Of a DNA stretch of 64,000 nucleotides, positions 33,435-45,230 are shown piece after piece. The stretch is taken from positions 32,718,661 to 32,782,660 of the forward strand of contig BTRK01000002.1 of NCBI GenBank assembly GCA_036245805.1, written 5' to 3'. A program made the position numbers and the translations under genes. Position 1 is the first letter of the stretch. Every line of letters starts with the position of its first letter. The stretch comes from Pristionchus mayeri (Eukaryota > Nematoda > Chromadorea > Rhabditida > Neodiplogasteridae). The notes under the pieces were generated by a model. That model did not search any database, had not been told where the DNA came from, and worked only from the letters and a program-made list of their open reading frames with translations.

Positions 33435-33740
33435 CTGGAAGAAGAGATCAAAGATCCATCGAGTAAACATTGTATTATCACAAAATCTGTGGGGAGCTAA
33501 ACAGAACGTGGGAGAACTACAGTCATCTATCCTTACCTATGTATTGGTAGGTATTGCCGCTGAGTTTCAAAATCCGGGAGGTAGCCCACTAGTTCACACA
33601 AAAACACGACAGGGTTTATAGAAACTGGTACTCTAAAATTTGTAGTGGGCAATATCCTAAACCCGAAAGGGTCAAATAAATGCAATTTAGCTAGTCAATA
33701 TCCAACGCTCGTGATCTACCCAGGTGAAACACAAACCCAC

Positions 33741-33805
33741 CTGCCGATACCGTGTCTTCTCTGCCCTCACTCTTCTCGCAGTTTCGCCATTTGGCCGAGT
33801 CAAAT
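33741..33805 (-). other. Second candidate upstream exon
   Basis: Acceptor ATTGCAG and donor GTGGGT enclose 65 bases, entry phase 1 and exit phase 0, compatible with the candidate exon at 33355-33434. The encoded stretch is Arg-rich. No homology recognised. Confidence 0.3.
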
Positions 33806-34929
33806 CTGCAATTTCCCAAATTAAAATGCGAAAATACGGGTGAAACCTCGTCAAAACAGGCCGCGACCTTCACTCAAGTGTAACACAAACTGCGGGACTT
33901 TGCGCAAGGGAGTAGTTCCGCAATCGATAACTGACTACAATCCTCGCGTCACACCAATACCACTGCAAAAACGCGCCGCGCCTTGGTCTCCTTTCACATG
34001 CTCGAGCGAGCCATGGATAACACAACAGCGGAGGCGCTTGCGAGAGGCGAGAGAGCACGCAACGTAAGGAGGGAGCAGACAGCGCGCGGAACTTTGTCAT
34101 TCAGCGATATAGAGGGGAGGGAAACTCTCGGGGACGAGAAAGAGCAGAAAAAGCGGTGGGTGTAACGCGCCCGTGTTCTCAAATTTTACTGCTATACACA
34201 TTCGAATGCATTCGGGTTTCCATGGCGATATAAGGGCGAGAATAGTTATCAGTCCCTCAACAAAGTGCATTAGATAAGCCAGGCGGGCCTTTGCTCTTCG
34301 CGGAAAGACAGGTGAACAAATACGAGAGTACAAAGCGAAATGAGCGCTCGAGACAAGAAACGGAAGAGATGCCAACTAGTTTTTTTCCCCCAGCAATGAC
34401 GAGCGTGAACATGGATGACCAATCCGATTACACACTCCTCTTTGGCAAGAAGTACCGTGAATTCTCTCTCACTATCGTTTCAATCGATCGATCGCAAACA
34501 AATGAATGAGCCTCGGGGATGATCAAGCACACATTGATTGCCACGACAGAGGGAAACTACTGTGCGTAATCATTCCCAACGATAATGCCACTACACTCCC
34601 CATCATTCCACTTCCAACTAATCGAAAGACTCGCCATTTCACGCTCGAATTACCCGAGAGTGAATACCCCTTTCAAGGCCAGTCCCTTTATTCATCCCCC
34701 AGATAAGTGTGTATGAATTCAAATCGCTTGTGTGTGGGTAAGCAATATTTTCCATTGCAGAATTTATTGGCTTTCTCAAAGTGGTAACGAGCAGTGCAAA
34801 GTGGAAACAATCATCATCAAAACGTTCGGGATAGGTTATACGTGACAATATGTCGAATACTAGATCGCGGGGTTGGTATTAAAGTGACATAAGTTGGGAA
34901 TACAGTTGAGATAACCTTCGGAGATTCAT

Positions 34930-36037
34930 TTAATCGCGAGAAGCAGAGCGGCTGCGAGAAGGGCTCCTGCAAATAAGGAGTTCGTTTCATGTACAAATCA
35001 TCTATTTAAAATTACACGAATATAGAAAGAAACACTTACTTGGATCTGGATCTGTCACGGCTGGGGCTGCGCTTGCGGTCGTCGTATTTTGGCGAGCGAG
35101 AACGAGAGCGGCGAGGCGATCTCGATCTGAATAAAGATACGTTACTATACAATCGAGTTAAATATGTATAAAAATGTGAAGAAAAGTGTTTGCAAATGCT
35201 AAAGGGAAAACAAGCTGACCTGGATCTTCTGGGCGAGCGCGAGCGAGAACGCGATCTTCCGTATCCTCCTCCCCTTCCACCTCCACCGCCGCCGTATCCA
35301 CCGCGTCCGCCACCTCCGCCACCTCTGTTGTGCGAGAGCTCGACGCGAGCGCGCACTCCGCAGATTCTGGCTCCATCCATGGAACGAACGGCATCGGACG
35401 CGTCTCTGCCGTCATCGAATTCGACGAAGGCGAAACCGGGCGGGCGACGAGCGACCCAGACCTAAAAAGAAGCGATAAACACGAATATTGCGAAATCTCT
35501 CTCTACACTACAACACTATTGCCAAAGAGTGAGACGGGTGTTTCGAAAAGGTGGACTCTCGATACGCGCGACCTAACGCTTCCTTATTCACACGAAAACC
35601 TTGTTCGACGCGTGTGTCGCGAAGGACGGATGGGAGCTCTAGTAGGTAGTGTGGTTGTGATGAGGAGGAAGAGAGGAAGGACGGGATGTGAGTGTGGATA
35701 GGAAGGAAGAGCGAATGATTGTGAGAATGGGGACGGGTGTCAGCCCGGCCGCAGGCTCTTTTCGGTGTGCGGTCGCGAGGAGGAAGAGAGACTACGTTGG
35801 AGACCGCATGGACGGTCTCTGAGAATAAATCTCCTTCAGAGCGGTATACATTAATCGACTTCAGATGCCGCTTGAAATATTTTTAAAAAGTTCAAAAGTG
35901 GCTGGCATCAGAAATCAGGGTATAATGTAGTTAAAAAGTACCTTGCGAATGCGTCCGAATCGGCGGAAAGCGTCCTCGATTTCCTCGCTGGTAGCGTCGT
36001 TGGGAAGGCCACCCACGTACACTTTGCAGTCTCCCAT
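34930..36037 (-). CDS. rsp-6: SR splicing factor, RSP-6/SRSF3 type
   Basis: Exons 35942-36037, 35220-35461, 35040-35126 and 34930-34966; 153 residues, phases 0, 2, 2. One RRM at residues about 4-75 with RNP2 VYVGGL (6-11) and RNP1 around GFAFVEF (41-47). The [15 protein letters not shown] stretch and [11 protein letters not shown] are characteristic of this subfamily. A glycine-rich linker ([12 protein letters not shown]) and an RS domain ([12 protein letters not shown], then [17 protein letters not shown]) follow. There is no zinc knuckle, as in SRSF3 rather than SRSF7. Such proteins bind pre-mRNA exonic enhancers, recruit the spliceosome and help mRNA export in the nucleus. A TACAG just before the start codon may be a trans-splice acceptor. 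Confidence 0.93.
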
Positions 36038-36749
36038 GACCTGTACATATGATAATTTAATTAACGAGCACGTATTACGCAAAATAAACACGGTAAAAAA
36101 TAAAAACAACGGAAAAAGTGACAAAACGGGAGCAAAAGAGCGAAAATAGGTCGAGGCGGCGGGAACTTGATGACGCCACATTTCGGTAGGGACGCGCGAC
36201 GATTAAGAAAAGTCGTGGTAGGACATTTTCAGCTCAAATGTGCAAGTACCGTTAACTGATTTTATTTTTATTTTCTTTTATTTTATTTTTATTTTTAATT
36301 TCACATTATTATTTGGTTTATAATAGAGAAAACCCAACTGAGAAGAACCTCATTGAAAAATTCAACAATATTCCAATGTGCACATTAGATTTCACATGAT
36401 GATGTGAATGATGATGTGATCTAGATACTTTTTTGAAAATCATTTTTTTAGTAATTCTGCTAATGAGCGAATATGCTTTCAACTGAATAAGCTATTTCCA
36501 AGCCGCGTAATGAATTATTCGAAATTTCACAATGAAGATCACAGAACCATCGAGTTCACTACAAATCGGGAACAACGACTGTTGCAATTCGAAAATCATT
36601 TCGGCGCCGACGCTGACGGTAAGTCATCCATAATTCCCGCGTCACTTCCCGCGCCTTTTTTGCTTTTGCAGTCATTGCGTTGAAAGCATTATACTGTGCG
36701 GCTTTTATTGGATAGATCATATAACACACTATCTGAGATAATCCGAATA

Positions 36750-37766
36750 GACTTGGCACTGACCGAAAATTCCAATTCCTGCTAACTTCACCAGTAGGTC
36801 GGCCTCCACGAGGGAAACCGACGAGCATCGGCAGAATGTCGATCCGCATCCGCGCGGGCGGGGCGCGGAATTTCAAAAATTAACTACGGTAGATTCGAAA
36901 TTTTAAAAGCGACTCCTATGACTGCGGCGGTAGGGGCGCTGCATCCCTCGACAAATTCTAAGACTTTTTTACTCCGGAGAGTTTTTCGATCAGATTCCAT
37001 CTAACGCCTGAAATCGATAATTCCACTTTTAGTTCGTACATGAAAGCAGTTCCCCAGAAATTTTTCAAGAACTCCCCTAAATATTATTGGTGATCTAGCT
37101 TCTGCTTGACTCGATACATTCTCCCGTAGAACAGCGCGATTCAACAAGACGCGTAAGTTGGTCAAAATCAATTTTGAATGAATTATGGTGTAATTTTTGG
37201 GTTACGGTATGCGAGTGCGAAGTTAGGGCGACATTTCCCAACAGGTGTTAAATGGTCTGAAAATCAATTTGAAGCTATCCTACACCAATTGGGAAAAGTC
37301 GTCCAACTTGTGCACTCACCTACAGTAACCCAAAAATTACACCATAATTCATTTTGACCAACTTACGCGTCTAGTTGAATCGCGCTGTTCTACGGGAGTA
37401 TCGATTCAAGTAGAAGCTAGATCACGAATAATATTTAGGGGAGTTCTTGAAAAATTTCTGGGGAACTGCTTTCATGTACGAAAGAAAAGTGGAATTATCG
37501 ATTTCCGGCCTTAGATGGAATCTGATCGAAAAACTCTCCGTAGTAAAAAAGTCTTAGAATTTGTCAAGGAATGCAGCGCCCCTACCGCCGCAGTGATTGG
37601 AGTCGATATAAAAATTTCGAAGCTACCGTAGTTAATTTTTCGATATCCGCGCCCGCGACCGCGCGGATGCGGATCGAAAATCTGGCGATGCTCGTCGATT
37701 TCCCTCGTGGAGACCGACCAATTGGCGACGTCAGTAGGAATTATAATTATCGGCCAGTGCCAAGTC
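36750..37766. repeat. 1.0-kb inverted repeat
   Basis: Positions pair to a sum of 74516 (axis 37258). For example GACTTGGCACTG at 36750 pairs with CAGTGCCAAGTC ending 37766. The arms are diverged by many substitutions. Both carry a frame of the form ARMRI..L.MLV.FPRG.RP.G.VSRN (minus strand in the left arm, plus in the right). It lies between the SR protein and the first UGT gene. Confidence 0.88.
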
Positions 37767-38463
37767 GCTGAAGAAATATGTTGATTCTCTCAGAAAGTTT
37801 GTTATATTCGCAACATTTTCGAAAGTCTTCCATAAAAAATATTCTGATCGCAAGTAGGAGTCAATCCTAACAGTCCCTTATCGTGCATGATTACCTGCCT
37901 GATTCTCTCGATTCTACATGCTCTCTCGCACACTCTGATTGGCACGAGAGTCAATGCTGAAGGCCAGACCCCTGTTCTTATCACTTTTTCCTGTCGTTGC
38001 ATCACCAGCATCTATGATCGTTCATCAATGAGGAATATCATCATTCGACACAAAAAGCCATTCTCAATCTCAAATATTCATGAGCAGAAAACCAAGGAGT
38101 ATCTGAACCCTCAAACTTCTGGCCCACAGGAACAAGGCCACGGGGGAATTACTTTCACATCGGTGCCTTCCAATCTTCTCGAAACTTCGCAGTTGACACA
38201 AATCACACACAAACTCGGACTCATCACACAAACTCAGCTGCTTGAATTCTTTCCTTCTTACGTACTCTGCCTTCAATCCCCCCATATCATTCTTCTACCC
38301 AAGAGGCGAGAGAGCACGCAAACTGAAGAGAGTGTGCTCCTTCCCCTCCCGCGAGACTACACCCGCACCGCAGGCACACTCGGCACACTCCCTTCATTCT
38401 ACACACTCTCTCGCCCGCAACACTGAACTCTGCGACTCGAGGCACACAGTCGCTAGCGCTCGA

Positions 38464-38469
38464 GTATAA
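38464..38469 (+). promoter_or_regulatory. TATA-like box upstream of the first UGT gene
   Basis: A TATAAA in a GCTCGAGTATAAAGAGGCCC context about 380 bases before the start codon at 38847. Position is compatible with a promoter followed by trans-splicing at the CTTCCAG ending at 38833. Weak evidence. Confidence 0.3.
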
Positions 38470-38846
38470 AGAGGCCCCGGCTGGCTCATTTTCACCATCG
38501 AGAGCGTTTGTCATCACGCAGTTGCGGAATTTGCTTCGATTCTTTCATTGTTGATATTGGCACGTAGACCTTACGCATGTTCATCACGAAAACCATCTTT
38601 CTATTTAGTCAGAAAGTTGATCTATTTGAAACCTTTCGTGATTGATATCACATGTAATGCAGTATATCGCATTTCCATCACCGATTCATCCACCCACCAG
38701 CTTTTGTCATCATAGATCACTGCTGGCCATTCCCAGTCCATGCACTATCTACATGTGTCCAGCGAACATCGCGTGCTCTCTGCCCTTTTATCTTCCTCTT
38801 TTACCTTCTTCCATAACCATCATTCCCTTCCAGATTACCACCAAAG

Positions 38847-41800
38847 ATGGTTCGTCTCCTTGCCCTCTTCCTCCTACCTCTCCTCGCCTTCTCTAATGAT
38901 CTTCCACCTCCAAAGGTATTCAATGCTCTTCTATCACTCTGATTTAGTCAGTCGCTCAAATAAAGCGAACGAGCATGGGGAACAGAAAGAATCAGACTCT
39001 CCAGACCACAGAATATGGCTGTACAGAGCAAGAAAGAGTGAAGGAAAATGAGAGAGACTGACACTCTCTACGATCAGAGAGAGCGAGAGAGAGTTTGGGA
39101 ATTGAAGAGAGTCAGACAAACTAAGGAAAAAATTCAGATCCTCGTCTACAGCATCGGCAGTGGCTTCTCGCACGTCAACTTCATGGGCAGACTCTCCGAT
39201 ATTCTGAGCGATGCGGGCATGAATGTGGTGAGTTCATTTCATTCATTGATCTCTTTGTTCTTCGTTATCTATTGGTGGTTAGATCGGTTAGAGAGCGCGC
39301 AGAATGAATGTTTTTTCAAGGATGTCATTCATATCTGTCAGATTCCACTTGATCGTTGATCTTTTATTTTCCCATTCTCCATTTTCTCTGAGAGATTGAG
39401 TGTGCTATTATCATTGTGCTTAGATGATCAATTCATAGGAAGATATTCTTTTTTGCACCGAGAAACAGAGGACCACTATTCCAACATCGACCCATCAATT
39501 TTCGTGCATTGGATGAAACAGACTCGAAATCACGGAGCGAAAATAAGTTCGCTTATTGGGTGATATTTTAACTATGGTCGCCCTCTCATTCTCTCAATCA
39601 GGGCACAGACGCGCAAAAATCGACCTTGAAAGGTTGTTTCGATAGTCTAGTGCAATTTTGAAAGGTGAATTCTCAGAGAAAGAACAGTGAGCTGACAGTT
39701 CACCAAGCTGTCTTACCCTAATTCGCAATGATCTGTGAGAGCCGGAAGTTCCGTGTAATGAAATTCTTGCACAGTGCCTCGAGAGTCTGCGAAAAAGTCG
39801 CCATCCCCTTCCTTCATACACAAATACATATTTTTTTGGTAATTCTCAAGCATCGAGCGTAGATAAAAAATATTATTTTGTACTAACAGCAGACCTCTTT
39901 CAGACGACGCTCGTGTCCATTCTATCAGACGGCGTTGGAGATGGAACAACCAAGGTGAGGATGATGGCAGTTGACATAAGGGCACTATGTTAGATGAAAA
40001 CTATGACGTCATGCCGCCTTTGATATATCGAAGGCGTTATGACGTCATAGTTCTCATCCGACCTGGTGCGGACCTCTTTCAGACGACGCTCAGAAAGTTT
40101 GTCTGACTCTCTTCAATTCCTATTAGTGCCCATAAATCCGTTCTGAAGATGTTTCACGTAGTTGAATAAGAGACATGATTGCATAGACGTAGCTCTCATT
40201 ACAATGATGAGCCATGTAAAAAAGAATTTTGACTTTCGCAAATGACTGCTGACTTAAAAGTGAGGATTTTTTTCTCTTACTTCTCTGTTTTCAGTCGAGA
40301 GTGCTGCACGTGGACGCCGATCCTGCTGCTTACGCTAAATGGAACGTAAAGGTGGGAACTCTCGCTTTTACATGCTCTTTCACGAGTGGTTTCCGCATGA
40401 ATTATACCAAGAAAAGCCGTGAAAAATAATTAATTAAATATTGTTAATTGAAGGGCGGCGACATGGGCGCTATCTTCAGAGGAGCCAGCGACGAAATCAT
40501 GGGAATTATCAACGTAAGTCTAACCGGATTAATACGTTTTGAAAGTCCAAATGTTTTCGTATCCTTGAAGAATACACGCTTCCAATCGCCAATTGAATAC
40601 CGTATTCCAGATGACGCCTAAACTACGCGACACGTTCGCCATCCAGTGCGCGCACACCCTCGGAAAGACGGATCTGCTCGAGCAGTTGAAGGCGGAGAAG
40701 TATGACGTCGTCATGGCCGAGAACTTCGACTACTGTGGATTTGGTGAGTGCTTTGACCTGTAGCACTACATTATCATAGATCACGGTAGGAGTACAGTGT
40801 GCAGGAAATCTTGTAGAACTACGAATCGATAGCGGACTTACCGTAACCCTTCCATATTCACAGGTCTCTCTCGGGTCATCGGCGCCAAGACGGTCGTCAC
40901 GGTCTCAACCTCCTCGATGTCGGACCATCTCGCATGGATCACTGGCACTCCCTCTCCGTTCTCGTGGATGCAGAGTGAGTATCCTCCTGTCATACAGGGC
41001 ATTGCCTGCAATTTCTTCGATTAGCACATTCCCTCTCGTTCTGTCTGAGGTCTCTAATATTGAGTTGACTTTATTGTTGGAAGAAATGAGTTGACTTTAT
41101 TGTTGGAAGAAAGTTTAGCTCGATGTGAAGCATTCGTGAAACACAACCCTTCCATATGCATCCTAACAACTTTTCCATTTTATACTTTGGGATTTCTTTC
41201 TACGGGATCTTGTAAACCTTTACCTTAACCTACCGTAACCTACCGTAACCTTAACCTTCCCTGCAGGTTCGTTCTCAGCGGGAGTCTCTCAGTCGATCTC
41301 CTCTCGCATTGGCAACCTCGTCTCTGTTGCCGCCAACTACTACTTCAACAGTCAGGTCAGCAGTGGTGTCGTGAGAAAATGGCACTAGGCTGGATGAGAA
41401 GTATGACGTCATGCACCCCTTTGATATATGCAAGTCGGTATGACGTCATGGTTGAACAGTGCAAGCCGGCTTCACCTGTGTAAATGACGGATTGAACACG
41501 TCTTCTCCTTTACAAGCCGCTTTGATAGCTCAGCACACTATCTTAAATTTTTTTCTTGTTAGCAAATTGTAAAAAAACGCTCTCCTAACAATGCCCTATG
41601 ATCGACATGTGAATGGACCATTCTAACCATATAATTTTCAAAATAATTGCAGAAGGCGCGAGCCGTCGACGTCGTCTTCAGACAGCGATTCGGCCCTGAC
41701 TTCCCCAGCGTTGAGGTATGTGAATGACCTTTGATCTTTGGTCTTTGATCTCACCACGAAATCTGAACGACATTGAAGCAGATACTAATAAGTTTCTGAA

Positions 41801-44331
41801 ATACCGAAATGAAAAATTTTGGTTGTGCTTCAAGCAAAATTCGTAATCAGTAAACAACTCGGGAATGCGATCATAGCTACACGAAGTGCGAAAAAAAACA
41901 ATTCGATCTAATGCTGAATCAGCATTGAATCAAAGATTGTGCTCACAAAATCCGACAAAATATAAGCAGAAATCAGAGGGTATACAAATGATTTTTGCTT
42001 TCTGGTATTCGTCAGAGCGCACTAGAAATAAAGAAATTCAAGCGAGTACGGAAAATAGGACTGTCACCTCTAATCATTGATTCTCCGAATAGAGCTAAGA
42101 GTGATCTGGTAGTTGCGAGATACATTAGGATGGACAAAACTATACGATTGATCGTTGACCTCCGATCCTTCTCAGGAGATCATCGCCAACTCCTCGTTGA
42201 TCGTCACTGCCGCTGATCCTCTGGTCGATCTGGCACGACCCACTCAGAGGTACGAAATTGATTATTAATCAACACTCTCGCATACACTAACATATATGAT
42301 ATATCAGCCTTTGTTAGTGCGCATGATACTGAAACTCTCTCATTAAAGGATACTGAAACTCTCTCGTTTCCTTTAGAGAGTCAGAGATCCATGAAAATTC
42401 TGAGAAAAAAAGGTTCAAAATTGCAGGAAGATCGTGGACATTGGAGCAATTGGTGTGCGCGATTCGAAGCCACTCGATGAGGTTTGATACTTTGTAAACT
42501 TTTTATAATTTTTAAAAATTATTTATCGATTTTAAAATTTGCGAAAATTTGAGTTTCACACTTACGTTAACAATATTCACATGACGCCATATTCCGATGT
42601 CGTTCTGCTTGTCCATGTAAAAACTATTGAAAAAAATGAAGTTGAAAGATCAAAGATCTCCCTCTTAGGAGTACAATCAGCTTCTCTCCCTCCGTCCTCG
42701 CACTGTCATTCTCTCTTTCGGCTCAGTCGCCAAATCAATCGCCCTCCCTCAAGAGTACAAGACTGCCATTACAGAGGCATTCAGACGATTCCCTGATGTG
42801 AGTTTGGTCTTCTTTTGCGTGAAACAAGGGGGCTAACCTATTGTATAGCTCGATCAGATCCCCTTAAAGAGGGTGAGCTGACAAAATGTCTTACGGTTTT
42901 CAATTGTCTGAAAAGTGCGTAGTTAGTTTGACCTGTCCATATTTGTTGTTAGTCTTTGTTTAAGGTGTATCAGAGGATTCAAATCTGATCGTTGATCTCT
43001 GTAGGTCACATTCCTCTGGAAGTACGAGAAGCCCGAGGAGGCCTCGCACGTCGTCGGAATCCCCAATATCATCGTGAAGAAGTGGATGCCCCAGAATGAC
43101 CTACTCGGTGAGCATTTTTTTATTTTTTAGATTCACAATCAGACATGACCTAAGTTCACGAGCTCAAGGAGAATTATTTTTTCCCATTCTGAAACTCATT
43201 TGAATCTCACTCCAAATTCAGTGAAATGTTCGAAAATTAAATATTATGTTTCACATCGATCTTAAAAAATTGAGAAGACTAAAGTATGATACTTGTAGTA
43301 AGACGCCATTTAAAATTCAAAATAAAATTCTAAAATTGAATTGAATAGTATTAAATTGAAAATTCAGGGGATCCTCGCATCTCCGCATTCATCTCTCACG
43401 GAGGAAAGACGTCCCTGAACGAAGTTGGAGACAAGGTACCGTAATCCCCTTCCGTCGCCCTCTATTCTCTCAAGATTCACTTTCTACGTTTTTTGCCTGA
43501 TAGCCCGCATTGAGGACGTTGAACAGTTGAAATATCAAAGATATTTCTTTCCTTTCAGGGCGTTCCTGTCATCATGGTCCCTCTCTTCGCGGACCAGCCT
43601 CGTAACGCAGCCATTGCCAAGAAGCTCGGATTCGGTAAGCTCGCAGTTCCTGGTTCCGTTATCTGACTTTAAATCTGTCGTAAGATTTATGATCAAAGAT
43701 AATCTCTTCAGGTTTCATCTTCGAGAAAGAGGATCTCGCAAAGGCGGACAAGATCGAAGCAGCGCTCAGGGAGATCCTTGATAACGACAAGTAAGTTGAC
43801 CATCCTGATTCGCATTTCCCGGTTCTGGTTCTGTTGTACTAAACATATCAATCAATATTTCAGGTACACTATTGCTGCCAAGCGAGTGGCAGCAACGATC
43901 AAGGCTCGTCCTTTCTCTGCCCGTGAACTGCTCGTGAAGAACGTCGATTTTGCTGCGAAATTCGGAAATGTCGCCTCACTCGACATGGAGGTTCGTTTAT
44001 TCGAATATTGGTTGTGGATAATCAGATGACTTTCATCCATTCATCATAGGGAGAAGAGGGGTGGTTCATTCGATCGTCCAGCAGTGCGCTCGTTTACAGC
44101 AAAAAAATAAAAACCACTTAGAAAAGACAAAGGATCCTTTACATTTATCCCTAGATTGACATTCTTCCATTCCAGGGACTCGACTACCCTCTGTACGTCT
44201 ACTGGAATCTGGACATCGCCGTCCTCTTCCTTCTTCTCCTTCTCTCTTCCGTTGCCCTCATCTTCGTCGGCCTTCGACGACTTTTCCTTTCTTTCACTAC
44301 TCCAGTTTCTACTTCGAAGAAACTGGACTAG
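38847..44331 (+). CDS. UDP-glycosyltransferase (UGT family), gene 1 of a tandem pair
   Basis: Eighteen exons: 38847-38915, 39138-39227, 39904-39954, 40295-40351, 40454-40513, 40611-40743, 40864-40974, 41267-41355, 41653-41715, 42176-42249, 42427-42481, 42669-42797, 43005-43107, 43368-43435, 43559-43634, 43712-43790, 43864-43990, 44176-44331; 529 residues, phases consistent throughout. A signal peptide (MVRLLALFLLPLLAFS) is followed by the catalytic His35 in GSGFSHVNFMG. The UGT signature runs from FISHGGKTSLNE (369) to PLFADQPRN (399), the UDP-sugar binding loop. One C-terminal membrane helix (about 489-512) precedes a cytosolic tail ending KKLD, a KKxx ER-retrieval signal. The family moves sugar from UDP-sugar to small lipophilic molecules in the ER lumen (detoxification); the substrate is unknown. 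A CTTCCAG at 38827-38833 is a likely trans-splice acceptor and AATAAA lies at 44397. Confidence 0.95.
39982..40069. mobile_element. Short palindromic MITE, copy 3 (UGT gene 1 intron)
   Basis: GGCACTATGTTAGATGAAAA...ATCCGACCTGGTGC with ATGACGTCAT in both halves and CCGCCTTTGATATATCGAAG in the centre. It lies in the third intron. Confidence 0.8.
41381..41451. mobile_element. Short palindromic MITE, copy 4 (UGT gene 1 intron)
   Basis: GGCACTAGGCTGGATGAGAA followed by TATGACGTCATG, a TTTGATATATGCAAG centre and TATGACGTCATG. The right end is eroded. It lies in the intron after exon 41267-41355. Confidence 0.75.
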
Positions 44332-45230
44332 GACTTTTCTTTGTATACTCCTCACTAGGTATTCAATATCACGTTCCATTTCAACACGGGTTGACCAATA
44401 AATACATTATGAATTTTTGATTTGATGTCCTAAAATGATTTATCGCAACCGGGAATTCATCGAGAAAGAGGTGAGAAGTTCCGGGATGATCTTATCCGAC
44501 AAAAACGTGAGAAGTTTGGGCAGACAATTGAAAGTGAATCTCCTATCGTTTCTGATTCTCTCCATACCTCACGCTCTCTAGCTCGCTCTGATCAATACGA
44601 AAGGATGATTGCCAGTCCACCATATTTATCACTGCCTGCTATTGTTGCATCAGGCATCTCTGATCGTTCATCGAGGGGAAAATCATCGATCATTCCCATT
44701 TCCCCCTTATCTCTCTTGAACCCTCACTTTATGAGCCCACTTTATCGCATGAGCGTCACAAATACACTCTGCACTCTCTTCATCTTGCAGACTCTCTCGT
44801 GCGCATCACTGAACTATCCGAAAAGAGGCGCAAAGTTGCCTACTCTCCCAGATAAAATGATATGTCAAATTCGTCCGGGTCGCTCATTTCCTTCACAAAG
44901 TTCTTAACTCTTCGTGACATTACCGGATTTCCCGCTATTCTTTCGTCATCTAATGGTAGATTGTTGGCGATTACGCTCGCAAATGAGAAGTTGAGCTCAT
45001 TTTCATCATGAAAATGAGGATGGGTGAATATTTTTTGTCACTGAGATCGCATATACAGCGGCTGGAGCTCACATTTTCACCACCGATTCATTCCTCTCAT
45101 TAACCATCGTTCCCCCTCATTGCCTCCTTTCATCTCGTTGATTTCCTCCCATGCAATCTCCATCGAATCTCGTTTATCGTCCTTTCTCTGTCTTCCAAAT
45201 TCGTCATTATCTTCCAGGATTCAATCAGCG

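Noticed and set aside
33870..34375. Minus and plus frames at 33.9-34.4 kb
   Set aside because: Several overlapping frames without family resemblance or consistent splice sites.
37887..38426. 179-codon plus-strand frame upstream of the first UGT gene
   Set aside because: No domain, low-complexity Ser/Thr-rich composition and no splice context. It overlaps repeat-like GAGAGAGCACGC motifs seen elsewhere.
44044..44379. 111-codon minus-strand frame
   Set aside because: It lies opposite the last UGT gene 1 exon, which is well supported on the plus strand.
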